A stretch of DNA of 64,000 bases from Arenicola marina (GCA_964019135.1 OZ025257.1:12055971-12119970); one strand, 5' to 3'. Counted from the first letter of the stretch, positions 23,153 through 34,337 are shown. Translations and numbers: made by a program. Notes: a model not told the origin generated them from the letters alone.

Positions 23153-23735
23153 CATGTCAGAGTGATGGAAGCTGCTACAATTATTCTTACACTTTGACAA
23201 CAGCTGGCGGTAAGTTTTCAATTGTCTGCATGGGCAATATATCTTTTTCTCTTCGACTGTTGGAGCGATCTACGATTACATGTGTGTTAGAGAATTGTCT
23301 TTTAGGCCTCGCATAGATATTCGATCTGGCATTACCAAAGATGGCCCGTTTCGTCATGTTGCTAGTTATTTGACAATTTTCTGCCTGTCTGTTAACTGGA
23401 GACGATTGTTCTAGATGTGACTTTACAATAATACCAGCGTCCTCTTATATTAGATATTCTTTCATCTCTTTCATATTCTTTCATCAGTTCTTGCTATTCC
23501 GTATTGTTATTTTACAGAGTCCGTGTCTGGAGTTCGAAGATGCTGTGTCCCCGCCACAGAGGAGGGCGAAGTAGGATGTGAAGATTTTCCTCCAAGACCA
23601 CCCGATGAAAAGACCGATCTCTGCAATGTCAACGGTCAACCGCCACTCAACGGCAACGGTCAATTGCCACTCCGCGTTTCCTCGCTACTGCTGTTGGCCT
23701 CTGTACTAATGTTGACGTCACAATTATGCGGATAA

Positions 23736-24484
23736 GGCATTCATACTTATTCACCATATTTCTTCAGGTTACATACCAACAATAGTGTGGAAGAAGAATT
23801 ATTTGCGTATTCTGGGAAACGCTTGTTTTATTACTGCGTGGGATGACTCAAGACCTATTAGGTTGGACGTGGCGCATCACATATGGATGCGCTGTCAGCT
23901 GTCACGGGTCGTTGTCATAGGGATTTTTATACCATCAGCTGTAGAAATAATATATTGCTCTGTCAGTTACTAAGCTGAAGTTCCTCAATTGCTTTTTTTG
24001 GCAAGGCTTGAAAAAGAAATATGAAAGGTTATTCCATGACTAGAAATGAGGCCAATCAATGATGTGTATCATGCTGTGAAACCAAGCCACTCGATAGTGT
24101 CAAGTGGTAAGCCGCATATCGATAACAGTGTAGGTATTGGTGTAATAATGATACTGCTAAATGAACATGAAAATTCCTCAGTTGGAATAAAGTAAAGCAT
24201 CATTATGTTTTGATCGTTCCTTTATCCTTTATTGCATGCCTGTAGTCTCATGTGGCTTTCTTTAGCGATATATTGCCTCTGTCAAGGCAATGTCTGTGCT
24301 TGGAACTAAACCGGCGACATATGTGAGTGTAGTCAATATAAAGATAATAACACTCGCACAGTGTTAGATATGCTTTTATTCGCTTCAAACAAGAACATGC
24401 GTTATATTGTGTTATTCTGTCTATTCTTCGTGAGGAATAAAACTGTATTTCAAATATTTGTGTCCAAGAATCCTATTTTTCGAA
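23736..24484. other. 3' flank of the Ly6 pseudogene, no further gene seen
   Basis: No domain-like frames. AATAAA occurs at 24186, far from the stop. The small hydrophobic frame at 24361-24582 partly lies in a dispersed repeat and is probably not coding. Confidence 0.45.
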
Positions 24485-24640
24485 CTTTAACCCACGCGAT
24501 CAACTTCCCGTTCGATACTGTCATATTGGAATGGTTCAAGTACGGGTGCAACAAAGATATTGCCAAATGGAGAAGAGATTAAGTTACTCCATATCCTAAC
24601 CGGTGTTAGGTCTCTCAAATTAATGCACCCCTCATGCGCC
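24485..24640 (+). repeat. Dispersed repeat, inverted relative to 63838-64000
   Basis: AACTTTAACCCAC...ATATTGGAATGGTTCAAG...CTAACCGGTGTTAGGTCTCTC is found reverse-complemented at the right edge of the window. It includes the near-palindrome AACCGGTGTTAGG. The repeat type is unknown, and the copy at the window edge may continue outside. Confidence 0.8.
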
Positions 24641-25038
24641 TAGAACTAAAACTCGGGCCCTTGTAGTTTAGAACGAGGCACTGCATCTATCCTCAGTCAT
24701 TAAACTTCAACGCACTTCAATGCTAACTGTATAAAATCTATTTGCCGTTAATCGTTCCGTTTAAAAAGAAAGCATTATCGAGAAAATCACGCATCAACAG
24801 TATAAAATACACATTTTCGCCCATCAAGCGGGTGTCGACATGTTTTGAACACATGACCAGAGTTAGCCAATCACCCCTAAGGCGTTGGCGTCACTGACGA
24901 CTACCTTCAGCTGAACCAACACTTTGTTTACATGCAAGCGGTGCGTCTTTGGAACAAGCTGCCAGCCTAACACCTCTCATGAATAGGGACAAGCGAATTT
25001 GATTCATAAACTTGAAACATCGATGCATTTAGAACAAA

Positions 25039-25302
25039 ATGGTGTACTGTTCAGCTGTTGACTGTAACAATTCAACTGCAAAAAAAGGACACCAAAACCG
25101 GATATCTTTCTACCGCTGTACACTAGGCGACCCGCAGCTTTTGCGGCAATGGCTACGCAAGATTGCTCGTGTGAGTTTTAAAACCACCAAACATTCAAGA
25201 GTATGTTCCGACCACTATGAGAACAATTGCTTTGGGTCGACCCGGCTGCTAGCTTCACGCACCACTCGATCCTCCCTCCACCCCTCCCCACCACCCCGAT
25301 AG
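25039..25302 (+). CDS. THAP-type zinc finger, N-terminal exon or orphan domain
   Basis: Starts MVYCSAVDCNNS and continues RISFYRCTLGDPQLLRQWLRKI...SRVCSDHYENNCF. The C-x4-C pair near the N-terminus and the CSDH pair about 50 residues later are the C2CH zinc ligands of a THAP domain, which begins at residue 1 or 2 in this family, supporting the ATG. THAP domains bind DNA and occur in host regulators and in P-element-like transposases. Residues after about 68 (LLASRTTRSSLHPSPPPR) look like read-through into C-rich intron or spacer. I find no partner exon or transposase core nearby, so this is either a first exon or a relic. Confidence 0.65.
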   Translation: MVYCSAVDCNNSTAKKGHQNRISFYRCTLGDPQLLRQWLRKIARVSFKTTKHSRVCSDHYENNCFGSTRLLASRTTRSSLHPSPPPR

Positions 25303-25895
25303 ATCGTCACCCCACCCACCCTAACCCTTACGGCGGTTCTGTAGTACGGCAGTCCTGTCCATACACTCTTCAGTGATAGTGAGTTTCTAAGACAGCAGCT
25401 GAATCAAGTTACACGTGGGGGGCGGGGGGGGGGGCACTACATAAAGTTAGGTATGTACATATGTGCCGCCTAAATGATCTCTTAAATCAATAATTTCTCT
25501 CCATAGGCCCATCTGAGACTGACTTTTTTTACACTTGCAGTTCATGACTATATAGTCTAATGACCACGCGATTCGTCGTCAACGACCTGTATAAACAATG
25601 CCTGATCCACCATCGTCAACCCTTCCAGGTTCAAACTGGTCCCCGATTAAATCAGCAGTAGGTGTAAGTTCCGTGTTACTTCAACTTCTTCGTCCGACTC
25701 GCCAGAAATTATTATAGCTTCCGGTGGTAGTAGTCGTCTAAACCTACTGGTCGCTTCATCGGCGGTGACGTCATCATCAGTGCACTCGGCGGGTGCCCAT
25801 GGTAAGTATGGGTGGTCGTGCAAAAGTACTTGAAACTTCATTAATGTATGATTAACAAAATATATATTCTGTGTAATGTTTAGTTAATTCCCTAT
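25303..25895. other. No gene seen
   Basis: Contains a poly-G run (25418-25434). A 64-codon minus-strand frame at 25647-25841 contains an acidic stretch (GESDEEVEV) but resembles nothing I recognise. It could be an exon of an unknown gene; support is weak. Confidence 0.4.
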
Positions 25896-25979
25896 AGTTT
25901 AACTGGAAATGTAAATGATATGGGCCAAGCATTTCCCTTTGAGCAACATATGTAAAGTTCCTCTCGAACTATTCCCGTT

Positions 25980-26168
25980 ATTAATTATACCTGTGTTGCT
26001 GGTATCACACCCGACCGCTGCCGCTTTGTCTTCATACGGGCACCAATAGCAGGTCAGCAATTGGCTGCTCTGACTGATGGGGGCGCAAACACAGGTCATC
26101 AGCAAGACACGCGTAAGGACCGACATCTTGTCAGGAATGGCTAGCCTACTTGAACGAAAAGTGCATCC
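25980..26168 (-). pseudogene. Ly6-like exon 1, partial, minus strand
   Basis: After an acceptor TTCATGTTTCAG| the exon carries ATG at 26126 and MSVLTRVLLMTCVCAPISQS...LLTCYWCPYEDK...VGCDTS: a signal peptide and the first three cysteines of the family. Homology then stops at GCDTSNT. The expected HKC...VC segment is missing. A CAG|GTATAA at this point would be a phase-1 donor, so a shortened exon 1 is conceivable, but I find no matching exon 2 downstream. Probably a relic. Confidence 0.65.
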
Positions 26169-26485
26169 CTGAAACATGAAGACACATGCGTAGAAAATAC
26201 TCTACTCTAATCCCAATTGCAATGCGAAATGAATGGCAGATAACAATCTGCTACGCGCATGCAGCCCTGTGAAAGTCATCCCATTCGCCTGTTGGCATTT
26301 ATATCAGCTGTTTTCTCGGCTTAAATGCCTCCATCTCATTCTTAAAATGGTAGCCTTTTATAGCCAAGATATTTATCTATAGAAAGAGGGTTTTGGTTTT
26401 CACAAAAGTTATAGAAATTTCGCTTAGTTCAACGTAGATTAATACCTACTGATCTATATGTATCTCAAACAAATCTGAGATTACA

Positions 26486-26690
26486 TTGACATCCATGTCA
26501 CATAGTCGCCTAAAATGCAAGATTGTGACGTCACCATTAATACAGCGGCGGCCAAGACGGTACTGCGGAAACCCGAAGTGGCGATTGACCCCCAGGTTGA
26601 CCCGCAGATGTATCCCCAGATTGACTGTTGCGGCGATATGTTTTGCAAAAACGAACTGTCGAATTGATAGATCCAGTGTCTCTTGAGGGA
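26486..26690 (-). pseudogene. Ly6-like exon 2 relic, minus strand
   Basis: The minus strand reads RFCKTYRRNSQSG...GGQSPLRVSAV in one frame and STVLAAAVLMVTSQS in another. Together these match the CYCKTDxCNGQSPLRVSS...VLMVTSQ end of the family. The frame changes inside the GPI tail and the first half of the exon is missing. Where the CYCKTD part should begin, the sequence enters a long palindrome (26644-26743). No matching exon 1 lies upstream on this strand. Confidence 0.6.
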
Positions 26691-26743
26691 AGGTTGTACT
26701 TCAAGAGACACTGGATCAATTAAGTCGACTCTTCGTTTTTGCA
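26644..26743. repeat. Near-perfect palindrome, arms about 43 bp
   Basis: TGCAAAAACGAACTGTCGAA... (26644-26686) is mirrored at 26701-26743. The innermost 17 bp (GATCCAGTGTCTCTTGA) pair perfectly around a 14-bp loop. It overlaps the end of the Ly6 exon 2 relic and looks like a template-switch inverted duplication. Confidence 0.8.
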
Positions 26744-26744
26744 A

Positions 26745-27479
26745 TGTATCTCTGATTGTCCTGCATGCAAGACGTTATGAAAGATACTTTAATGGTATAT
26801 TGGCTGGGTGGCGGTAGGTACGATTGTGGAACCACACTATCGTGATTGGTATTGAATAAAGTCTGGGCTTCAGTCACTCGACCATGGACAACATACACCG
26901 ACGTCTCCGGTTATTCGTGGCATTACCCACATATTAAAACACACCTGCAAAAATTAAATGCTCCTCTGATGATGACTTTGTGGTCATTTTGAAAGACTGA
27001 TGGTTTACATTCGAATATATGACTCGTTGCTGATAACACCTTACAGCTGATATGTTTATGATGTTTAGTGCCCAAGGTGAAGTCTATGATGTCATCAAAC
27101 AGACATTAACGTGGTGCCCCAGGGTTTTGAAACTTTAAAAAGCGTCACTGAACATATCGACCATTCTATTAGCTTTCAGATCAATATCATTAATATGGGA
27201 CGTCCAAGTTGCTCTTGAGCTTCACGCCAATCGGCTGCAGCCATCCGACACGACGCAATCATATTCCACAGTAGGGCGTACACACATCAAGTCTAATACA
27301 CACCTATTGATTTTAAAATGGTCACAGTTGGTCTTACAATATTCAAGTTGCACGTACCCCCCGACATTTGTCTAAAGTTTAAGGCCGAACAAAGTCACTA
27401 CCGATGTCATTTTCCGAATTGTTATCTGACGTTGCAGTATTATATTTTATTAACAATTTACATACGTATTGGCCTTCCG
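26745..27479. other. No gene seen
   Basis: Unique-looking DNA with no domain-like frame. I notice no clear repeats. Confidence 0.4.
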
Positions 27480-28073
27480 CCACTGCCTTGACCAGAGAAC
27501 TTATGCTCACAATGCATGCATTCATGTTACACTATTGAATTTATGTCATCTTCGTTGGTGAACCGGAACCGCCATTTGCATTTCAAATCCGCTTGAACTC
27601 ACGTTTAGTTGCTCATATTTGTTATGTTTAGGTTATGCAGGGCAACATGTCTTAAATAATATCAGTATAATAGCTTCATCGAAACCTGATTTTTTTTGGG
27701 AAAAATGGGACAGACCACTAGAAACATTTTTTTCAAATACTGCATTTATTCGTCGCGTGAAAAAACTAACAATAAGTTTCTCTTTCAGAATGATGCCTGT
27801 CATAAGTTTTGAGACTTCAGAAAATGCTACGAGAGATGTCAAACGAGTTAATATTTTTAAAACAAACAAATTGTACCCCGTAATAAGCAACGACTAAATT
27901 GTAACATGCGACAGTGTTATTAATAAGCACTCGACTATTGTGAGAGAGATATGGTTGTAATTAGTGCCAGTCATTCTTGGTGTGTAACCTAAATAATTAT
28001 CATCCGAAATTAGTCGAAATGTTTATTTTCCATCGTGCACAAAACTGCCATCATATGACGTCATATAACTGCA
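27480..28073. repeat. Segmental duplicate of 2466-2846 plus 4325-4485
   Basis: This copy lacks the TIR element found at 2849-4322 and so records the pre-insertion sequence (CGACAGTGTTATTAATAA at about 27908). It is the 3' flank of the minus-strand Ly6 gene. Confidence 0.8.
28022..28027 (-). terminator. Polyadenylation signal AATAAA of the Ly6 gene
   Basis: TTTATT on the plus strand gives AATAAA on the minus strand, 46 bases after the stop codon of the Ly6-like gene at 28074. This is a typical distance for cleavage shortly downstream. Confidence 0.55.
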
Positions 28074-31000
28074 TCAGTGTGACGTCAGCTTCAGCAGAGC
28101 GGTGGCACCAACGGCAAACAGCAGGACAGAGGAAACGCGCAGTGGCGGCTGACCGTTGCAGAAATCAGTCTTGCAATAACAATCAGTCCCACTGGAATAT
28201 TCATCTTCGTGTGAAGAACATTCTTCTTCACCGGTGCCAGAGTGGCAGCCCTGTATGGTCACGGATTCTGCAATAATGAAAAGGATGGTTCTCTTTTTCC
28301 CCTCAAATGTCGTGTCACATTGCGAGATAAATGTAAGACATAAATAAGTTTAATCATGGGTAAGAATATCGCCGAGTTCTTGCTTGCTTAAAAAGGCGGG
28401 CCGGGTTTTGCCCGCATACTGGACATCTGTTCAAGCTCGCCAAGCGTTGCAGCATGCCATTTTGGCCTAGAATTGACTGAATGGGACTTTACTTCGGAGC
28501 CGATAACAGAAAGTTCAAGACTAAGCACCAAGGGTGGGTGAAACGATGCATTCGTTCCGTTATATAAAGTGTGATATTTTACAATCGCCTCAAATAAGCC
28601 CTCCCGTAGCAAAACAGTTTATAGAAAAATCTATAGAAGTATGCATTTCTATAGAACATTTGTACTTAATTCTATAGAACGTTTGTACATAATTCTATAG
28701 AACGTTTGTACATAATTCCATAGAACGTTTGTACATAATTCTATAGAACGTTTGTACATAATTCGATAGAACAATTATTTTCTATGGAAGGTAAGCAGAT
28801 ATTTCTATAGAAAAAATATTTCTAAAGAAGGTGTACGGATACTTCTATAGAGCGATTGGTTTCTATCGAACGTATATAGAGATCATATTCCGACAGAGCC
28901 TTTTTTTCCTTTTGTAGCCGGTTATGGTCAGGTAGGTTTGCAGGTTTGTAGAAGCACGCTTTATGTGAGAGGATACATGAAGGTAATTCTCTCTTCCTAG
29001 ATTTATTACGCGAATTATAGCATTAAGTTTATAATGCAGCATTACACCCCGTAGGCAAATATCTTCCGAATTTCACTAAAAAACAATTCTAAAGGTTTCT
29101 ATCGCTTTTTCTATAGAAATTTTCCTAACTAGAAACAATTCTAAAGGATTCTATCGATCTTTCTATGGAAATTCTAAACGTTTTCCTATAGAGTTTTATA
29201 GAATTTCCACGGAGTTTCCATAGTGTCTATCGAGTTTGAATAGTTTGCATACCAGTCTTACAACGGACTGCACGCGCAACAACTAGCTCTGGAAATAACA
29301 CACGTACGTTTTCTGCGTCGAGCGAACGAGTGGTTTGAGGAATTCTGGAATATATTCTGTAAGAATACTCCTCAAAGCGATATATGAAGCGATACCGACG
29401 GCACCGCACTACTTAAGGTGACAATTGAAGATTTAAACTTCGCATTCAAGGAACGTTGGAAGCCTTGCCGGCATAATGGCTTTCGCACCTGTTGCCTGCT
29501 GCAAAATGAGAATAGCGGCGGAGCCAATCCTTTGGACAATAACCTTAGCAGCATGAGGTGTGAAGGTCTACCCAACGGGCCGTGCCCTGGCTTGCTCCGC
29601 CCCAAACTGATCAAACGCATTCGAATAACTCATACGTCACACACGCTGCATAGCTTTCTGTAGCCTGGTTCCGCGGCCCCAACTTCGCTTGTATACTTGT
29701 ACCAGCTTAGAGTTTCTGAGCTTGGGACTTGTAGAATTGGAGACGAGCAACAGATCGACGCACCAGCAAGTGACCGGCTATATTAGCAAGCGACTAGATT
29801 GTCTGAACCAGAAATATACGCGTTTGAATAATAAAATTTAACCTTCATTCCATGGAATGTGTTCTTAAACAGAATAATTTGGTGCCGCTTGTGAGAACTA
29901 TTTCCTTTCGCGGATATATCTTACCCGGTCATTATGACGTCGTTAATCAAAAAGTAAGTAGTTCAGAAAAGCGCGGAGGAAGCGGCGGCAGTTTAATTTG
30001 AATTTTATGTTTAACTTCACCGTGCCTATCGATCACACTGACAATGCCTATGTTATACCTGCTTGTAAATAAAAAATAATTATATTGCTCCCGTAGTGAC
30101 ATTTATAACATTTAGGCTTGGAACCAGCCAGCCCAATTCTAGGAGACCCCAACCGGGGTTCTCGATTAGTGAAGTGCTGCCACCTTGTGGGGTCTCTTGG
30201 AGACAGGGCCGTGCCCGTTCAGCTGAGACGGAGTTGATGTTGGACTCACCAACACCTTGAACTCTGCACCAAGCACTGCCTCGACGTGCGCTTTCTTTGG
30301 AAATTCTATGAAAACTGTATAGAAATTCTTTGGAAATTCTATGGACATTCTATGGAAACTAAAAGGAAAGTTTATGGAAATTCTATGGAAATTCTATGAA
30401 ACTCTATGGAAACTCTAAAGGAAAACGTTTAGAATTTTAAAAGAAAAATCGATAGAAACCTTTTATATATATATATAGAATTTCTATGCGATATTTTCCT
30501 ACAGGCTCATTCACCAAAAAGGGATCGTGTTACTGTCCACCGGACTGATATAAGTATATGGCACATTCTATGTCTTGTAGTTAATACAAGGTATTATAGA
30601 CTGTCTTTGGCAAAAATAATCCAATTGTCTGGTAAATGGGAGGTTAATCGCTCCAAGCTGGTATTAAGGTCACCTCCTATCACGAAATAAGGACAATCAG
30701 TACAACTACAAAGCGTCAGTATTTCGGCGAAGATCTCACAAAACTGGGTCAGGTTAGCATTACTATCACATGGCATATAGACATTGACTAACAACAGGAA
30801 GCATGAGTCTGATGTTACTTCAACTGCACAGTATCGATCAGACGATGTGTGGATGGGATTTACAGTACAGTTGATTCTTTTCATAGTATAGAACAACCGA
30901 CCCTGTAACACCTCAGATTCATCAATGGCTGATATGTCATGCGATCTTACTTTAAAACTATCATCATTAGGAATGCTCAATATTCTGTGAAACTGCGACT

Positions 31001-31903
31001 CCCGGAGCCAATGTTCCTGGAGAAACACGAAGTCTGAATCCTTTATCTGCTAACCTATATATTATGGTTAACCCGGGCCAAAACCTATGCAGTTATAGGA
31101 TGAGATAGTTAAGTTTGCTGCCATAATCGGGTTAGGGTAATTTTAACTTTTGTTCCAAATGGCAGGATCAAACGATTTTGTGGACTCACTCGCAAGAATG
31201 GTTAATTTAAAGGATATGTTTTTCGCCTTTTCGTAATGGATGCATTCTAATTCAAGTCAATTCCGTATTGGATGCCCAGTATTTCGGTGAGGATCTCCAC
31301 ACCCCTCACATCTCCCCTCCCGCTCACCCTTTCTATCAAAAAGTATCCATGTGAGTTTGTATTAGGGCGTAATATCAGAATTTCAATGAAATAACCACCG
31401 TTACTAATTATACTCCATTATAATTTATTAGTATTAATTGTCATGCAGCACTCTATGCTCCGCGTAGAAAATATTAACTAGTTATGTTAACACGAATGTT
31501 TTCGTATATCGCTCGAACAGTCGAAGAGACTACATTGTTCCAAGACGCAGATACTGACCGCCACCTGCTGTTTTTCTAGTTGACTTTACGCAGAACCCAT
31601 CAACCTCACACTTTTGGCTGGTATCACACAGACTCTGAATCACACAGGCGTAGCAGGTCAGCGCTTGGCTCGTCTGACTGAGACTAGCGCAAACACAGAT
31701 CATCAACAGGACACGTGCAGGGACCGACATCTGGGCAGGAATACTTTAGACAATCGGTGTCTAAAATATAAGGAAAGAAGCGTAGAAATCACTCTCATCG
31801 CAATTCGTCATCATTAGCCTAACCAAAACAAACATTTTTATAAGCCACAACTGTATCGATAATAATGTTTGGCCTTTCGTTCAAACAGAACTTCAGACTT
31901 ACC
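28074..31903 (-). CDS. Ly6/uPAR-like GPI-anchored three-finger protein, intact copy
   Basis: Minus-strand gene with three exons: a leader ending at 31903 (CCG|GTAAGT), exon 1 at 31559-31760 (acceptor TTATATTTTAG|, ATG 31730, donor G|GTCAGT) and exon 2 at 28074-28267 (acceptor TTATTGCAG|). The coding intron is phase 1. The product is 121 residues: signal peptide 1 to about 22 (MSVPARVLLMICVCASLSQT), then LTCYAC. There are ten cysteines in LU-domain order, ending DCYCKTDFCN, then a hydrophobic GPI-attachment tail (LRVSSVLLFAVGATALL). LU proteins are extracellular three-finger folds; ligand unknown. The 3.3-kb intron holds a LINE fragment with a nested TIR element. Another TIR element sits 84 bp upstream of the leader donor, in the putative promoter. 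All cysteines and splice sites are intact. Confidence 0.8.
28603..30505. mobile_element. Non-autonomous TIR element with TTCTATAGAA arrays, 1.9 kb
   Basis: The left end reads CCCGTAGCAAAA and the right end, reversed, CCTGTAGGAAAA. The flanks carry CT at 28601-28602 and 30506-30507. The paralogous LINE copy reads AAATAAGCCATCATTCACC at about 4838 without insertion, confirming the borders. A 23-bp tandem repeat built on ATTCTATAGAACGTTTGTAC fills 28665-28780. Degenerate TTCTATAGAAA and TTCTATGGAAA units fill 29085-29225 and 30295-30430. The middle (29230-30290) is unrelated to the arrays and holds no recognisable transposase. The superfamily is not assignable. It interrupts a LINE that lies in a Ly6 intron. 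Confidence 0.8.
28665..28780. repeat. 23-bp tandem repeat, five units (CTATAGAACGTTTGTACATA)
   Basis: Five near-identical units, each containing the palindrome TTCTATAGAA, at the left subterminal part of the 28603-30505 element. Confidence 0.9.
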
Positions 31904-31986
31904 GGTTTCAAAATATGACGGACGGATGTGGGCTCTCGCTTTGTCGAGGTTGTTATGTTGTAACTCAGTAGTGAAGCTGACTTTTA
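31904..31986 (-). promoter_or_regulatory. Ly6 leader and core promoter region, cut by an insertion
   Basis: Sequence upstream of the leader donor is shared with 54840-54909 (+) and 62664-62720 (-), where TATAATA and TATACAA occur 60-70 bp before the donor. Here the corresponding site reads TTTA on one side of the 31987-36625 element and TAAAC on the other (about TTTAAAAG before insertion). Calling it a TATA box is inference from position and conservation. Confidence 0.45.
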
Positions 31987-32116
31987 CCCAGTGGGCACTC
32001 TGGTCGGTAAGACGTCCCAAAGACGTCAATTCTAGTCGTCGGGAACCAGTCTTCAGCTGGTCCCAGGTAGAAGTCTGCACGACGTCTTTTTTTGGACGTC
32101 TTGATGACTTGTTAAA

Positions 32117-32262
32117 GAAGACGTCTAAAATACGTCTTCAGTAACACGTCGAAGAGACGTGTCGAAAAAGACGTCTAAAATACGTCTTCAGTAAAACGTC
32201 GAAGAGACGTGTCGAAGAAGACGTCTAAAAGACATATTCAGTCGAAGAGACGTGTTCGGTAA
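32117..32262. repeat. 50-bp tandem repeat, three units, GACGTC-rich
   Basis: Each unit begins AAGACGTCTAAAATACGTCTT and ends GAAGAGACGTGTCG. The starts at 32119, 32169 and 32219 are exactly 50 bp apart. Confidence 0.9.
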
Positions 32263-32499
32263 GATGTCTTCAGGACGTAGTCGCAGAAACGAAAGTAATG
32301 GTAAAAGTTGGGTTCTCTGACGAAATACATAGCAAAGATACAGTTTGTAGCCCAGTGGAGGATCCAAGGGGCGGGGGAACGCTTTTGGCTGGCAAAAAAA
32401 CCCCGGCTAATACCCTGGCCCCTAGAGCCCTTGCATTCAATTCAATACAAGTAAAACAAAGAAATACATTCAGGATATAATAGGATAATACATGTATAT

Positions 32500-32840
32500 G
32501 GTATTTTAACATGGTTACCGTGGTATACCATGGTGTTTTAACATGGTTACCATGGTATACCATGGTGTTTTGGCGAAGGTATTTTACCATGGTAATATTA
32601 TATGGTATACAATGATAAATTACCATGGTCCCCGGTAATATTAAATGGTATACCATGGTAAATTACCATCGCCAAAACACCATGGTATACCATGGTATAA
32701 TGTACCATGGTAATTTACCATGGTATTATGCCATGGTATTTACCATGGTATCATACCATGGTATGCTAATGTAACATGGTATCTTACCAAGGTATGTATA
32801 CCATGATACTTTACTACATGGATACCATGGTTTACTAAGG
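32500..32840. repeat. ATACCATGGTAT palindromic repeat tract
   Basis: Dense, irregularly spaced copies of the perfect palindrome ATACCATGGTAT and variants (TTACCATGGTAA). A shorter tract of the same motif at 35968-36030 lies on the other side of the interior, so the two may be ends of one nested element. Confidence 0.85.
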
Positions 32841-32999
32841 CACTAATCGACATCAAGTCTGAAACATACAAGAATAAAGAATACACAATCCGCTTTCATA
32901 TATGTATTAATATAAAAAGGTGCAGTATGTGAACATGTGACATGCACATTATATACATATATTTAGCTCATATAGATATATTAGCAAAATAAGCTACCA

Positions 33000-34330
33000 T
33001 TATGTAAAGAAATGTACATTGCTTATATGCATATTGACATACAAAGTAAATCCACAAATAATATTATTATACACCATACAGCAGCATCATTTTTATGCAC
33101 ATTTTCCACACATTACATTTTAAATTTTACATAATTTATTTTTAAAGTGACAATGCTTGTTTAAATATTGAAATTCAATTGTGTTCAGTTTACAATGTAT
33201 ACATTTGAAGGAATTGAAAGAAAATGCCATTATGGAAAAAACAGCTGTATTGGATATCTACCCAAATAATATGTATACTTTAACTCATATGCAGGAATCT
33301 ACTTCTAATCTAGTTATAATTGAATTGATAAAGTAATCTTTCTTATTCCTAACTGATACATACCAATTCCACCTCAGAATGAGACGCACTACTATGCAGT
33401 ACTTTGGAACTACTATATATAACTACTACTCAACTTTTAAATGACTACTACTCAATGCATATAACATATATATAAACAATACTTTATATACAAATATATT
33501 CATTTCAATTGATAAAACAAGTAGATCCTTCAGTTCTTCTTTCCAGTCTGTACCACATTGCTGATCTTCTCTCGCATTAACTTGCAAATTTCTTTTACAT
33601 CCTTGCCACAAAATTTCTCCTGACCTGATCTGTAACAAAGGATACACTTATCATCTTAGTAAATTATTATTCACTAGTGTTGTTTAGCATTATAAGACAT
33701 GGATGGTAATATGTTGGAAAGATATCATACAAGAGTTTGTACCACATTTATTAATACATCACGTAAGAAGCAAAATAAATACCAAAGATAATTTTATAAA
33801 TGGTATAGCCCAAAACCAAGACCATACCGTGGCACATGGTTCCCACATGAAACACTAAAACAATTCCCTGGTTTTTCCCTGAGCCATTGAAAGTTTCCCT
33901 GAGTAACAGAACGGCATGTGGCCTTCAACCTAAAGTAACTTATGTTAACGAGGGAAATAGGACTTATATGTCCCAATCTCTGTACAAATTTTCATACACA
34001 TAAGAACAGACGATGGTTTCACTGGGTGTGCTCTAGAAATTCATTTCAATTAGCCACTGTGGCTAAACACCTTCAATTTACTTTAGCCACACACAGATCC
34101 CATTAGCCACATATATGTTGTATTTTTCCCCTCCGTATCACGGCAGGCAATCAGTTTGGCTAAGTTGTGTTTTGATCGTTAATCAAAAACCAGGCCACTT
34201 TTTTTTTTCGTCAATGTGGCGACATGTATGGGCCAGTCTTGCGCCCCATAGAATTTGCTTTCGCCATTGGCGATGGGGCGAACGGCTAGCGCACCTAGAT
34301 TCCATGAAAATGGCCCCAGGCTAGTGTGGA
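33000..34330. other. Interior of the 4.64-kb element, no gene recognised
   Basis: AT-rich DNA. Near 33530-33640 (-) a TTTGTTACAG acceptor precedes a 30-codon frame ending GKKN, which looks exon-like. It has no family I recognise and no upstream exon found. Confidence 0.35.
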
Positions 34331-34337
34331 AGTATAG

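Larger units (their letters stand above)
22020..23735 (+). pseudogene. Ly6/three-finger-like pseudogene, plus strand
   Basis: A leader-like exon ends at 22133 with CAACAA|GTAAGT, as in the other family members. Exon 1 starts at ATG 22303 (MSVLASALWVA) but hits an in-frame TGA at 22336-22338. After that, VCVALRQTSEAPTCYGCPF...GCVKKLC matches the family. At about 22432 the exon is split by roughly 720 bp of foreign DNA. It resumes at about 23153 as CQSDGSCYNYSYTLTTAG with a donor GTAAGT at 23209. Exon 2 (23518-23735, after TTTTACAG) ends DLCN...LPLRVSSLLLLASVLMLTSQLCG, a GPI-type tail, but lacks the usual C-Y-C pair before DLCN. Stop, insertion and missing cysteines make it a pseudogene. Confidence 0.8.
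28350..31040 (-). pseudogene. LINE endonuclease fragment in the Ly6 intron, split by a TIR element
   Basis: At 30594-31028 (-) the frame reads MFLQEHWLRESQF...VNVYMPC...YFVIGGDLNTSLERL. It has the QEHW (catalytic Glu) and GDLN (catalytic Asp/Asn) motifs of APE-like endonucleases from CR1/Jockey-type LINEs. The domain continues at 28388-28612 (DGLFEAIVKYHTL...SFHPPLVLSLEL...). The two halves are separated by the element at 28603-30505. No reverse transcriptase part follows, so it was already truncated or decayed. It lies in the same orientation as the host gene. A related uninterrupted copy is at 4595-5070. Confidence 0.8.
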
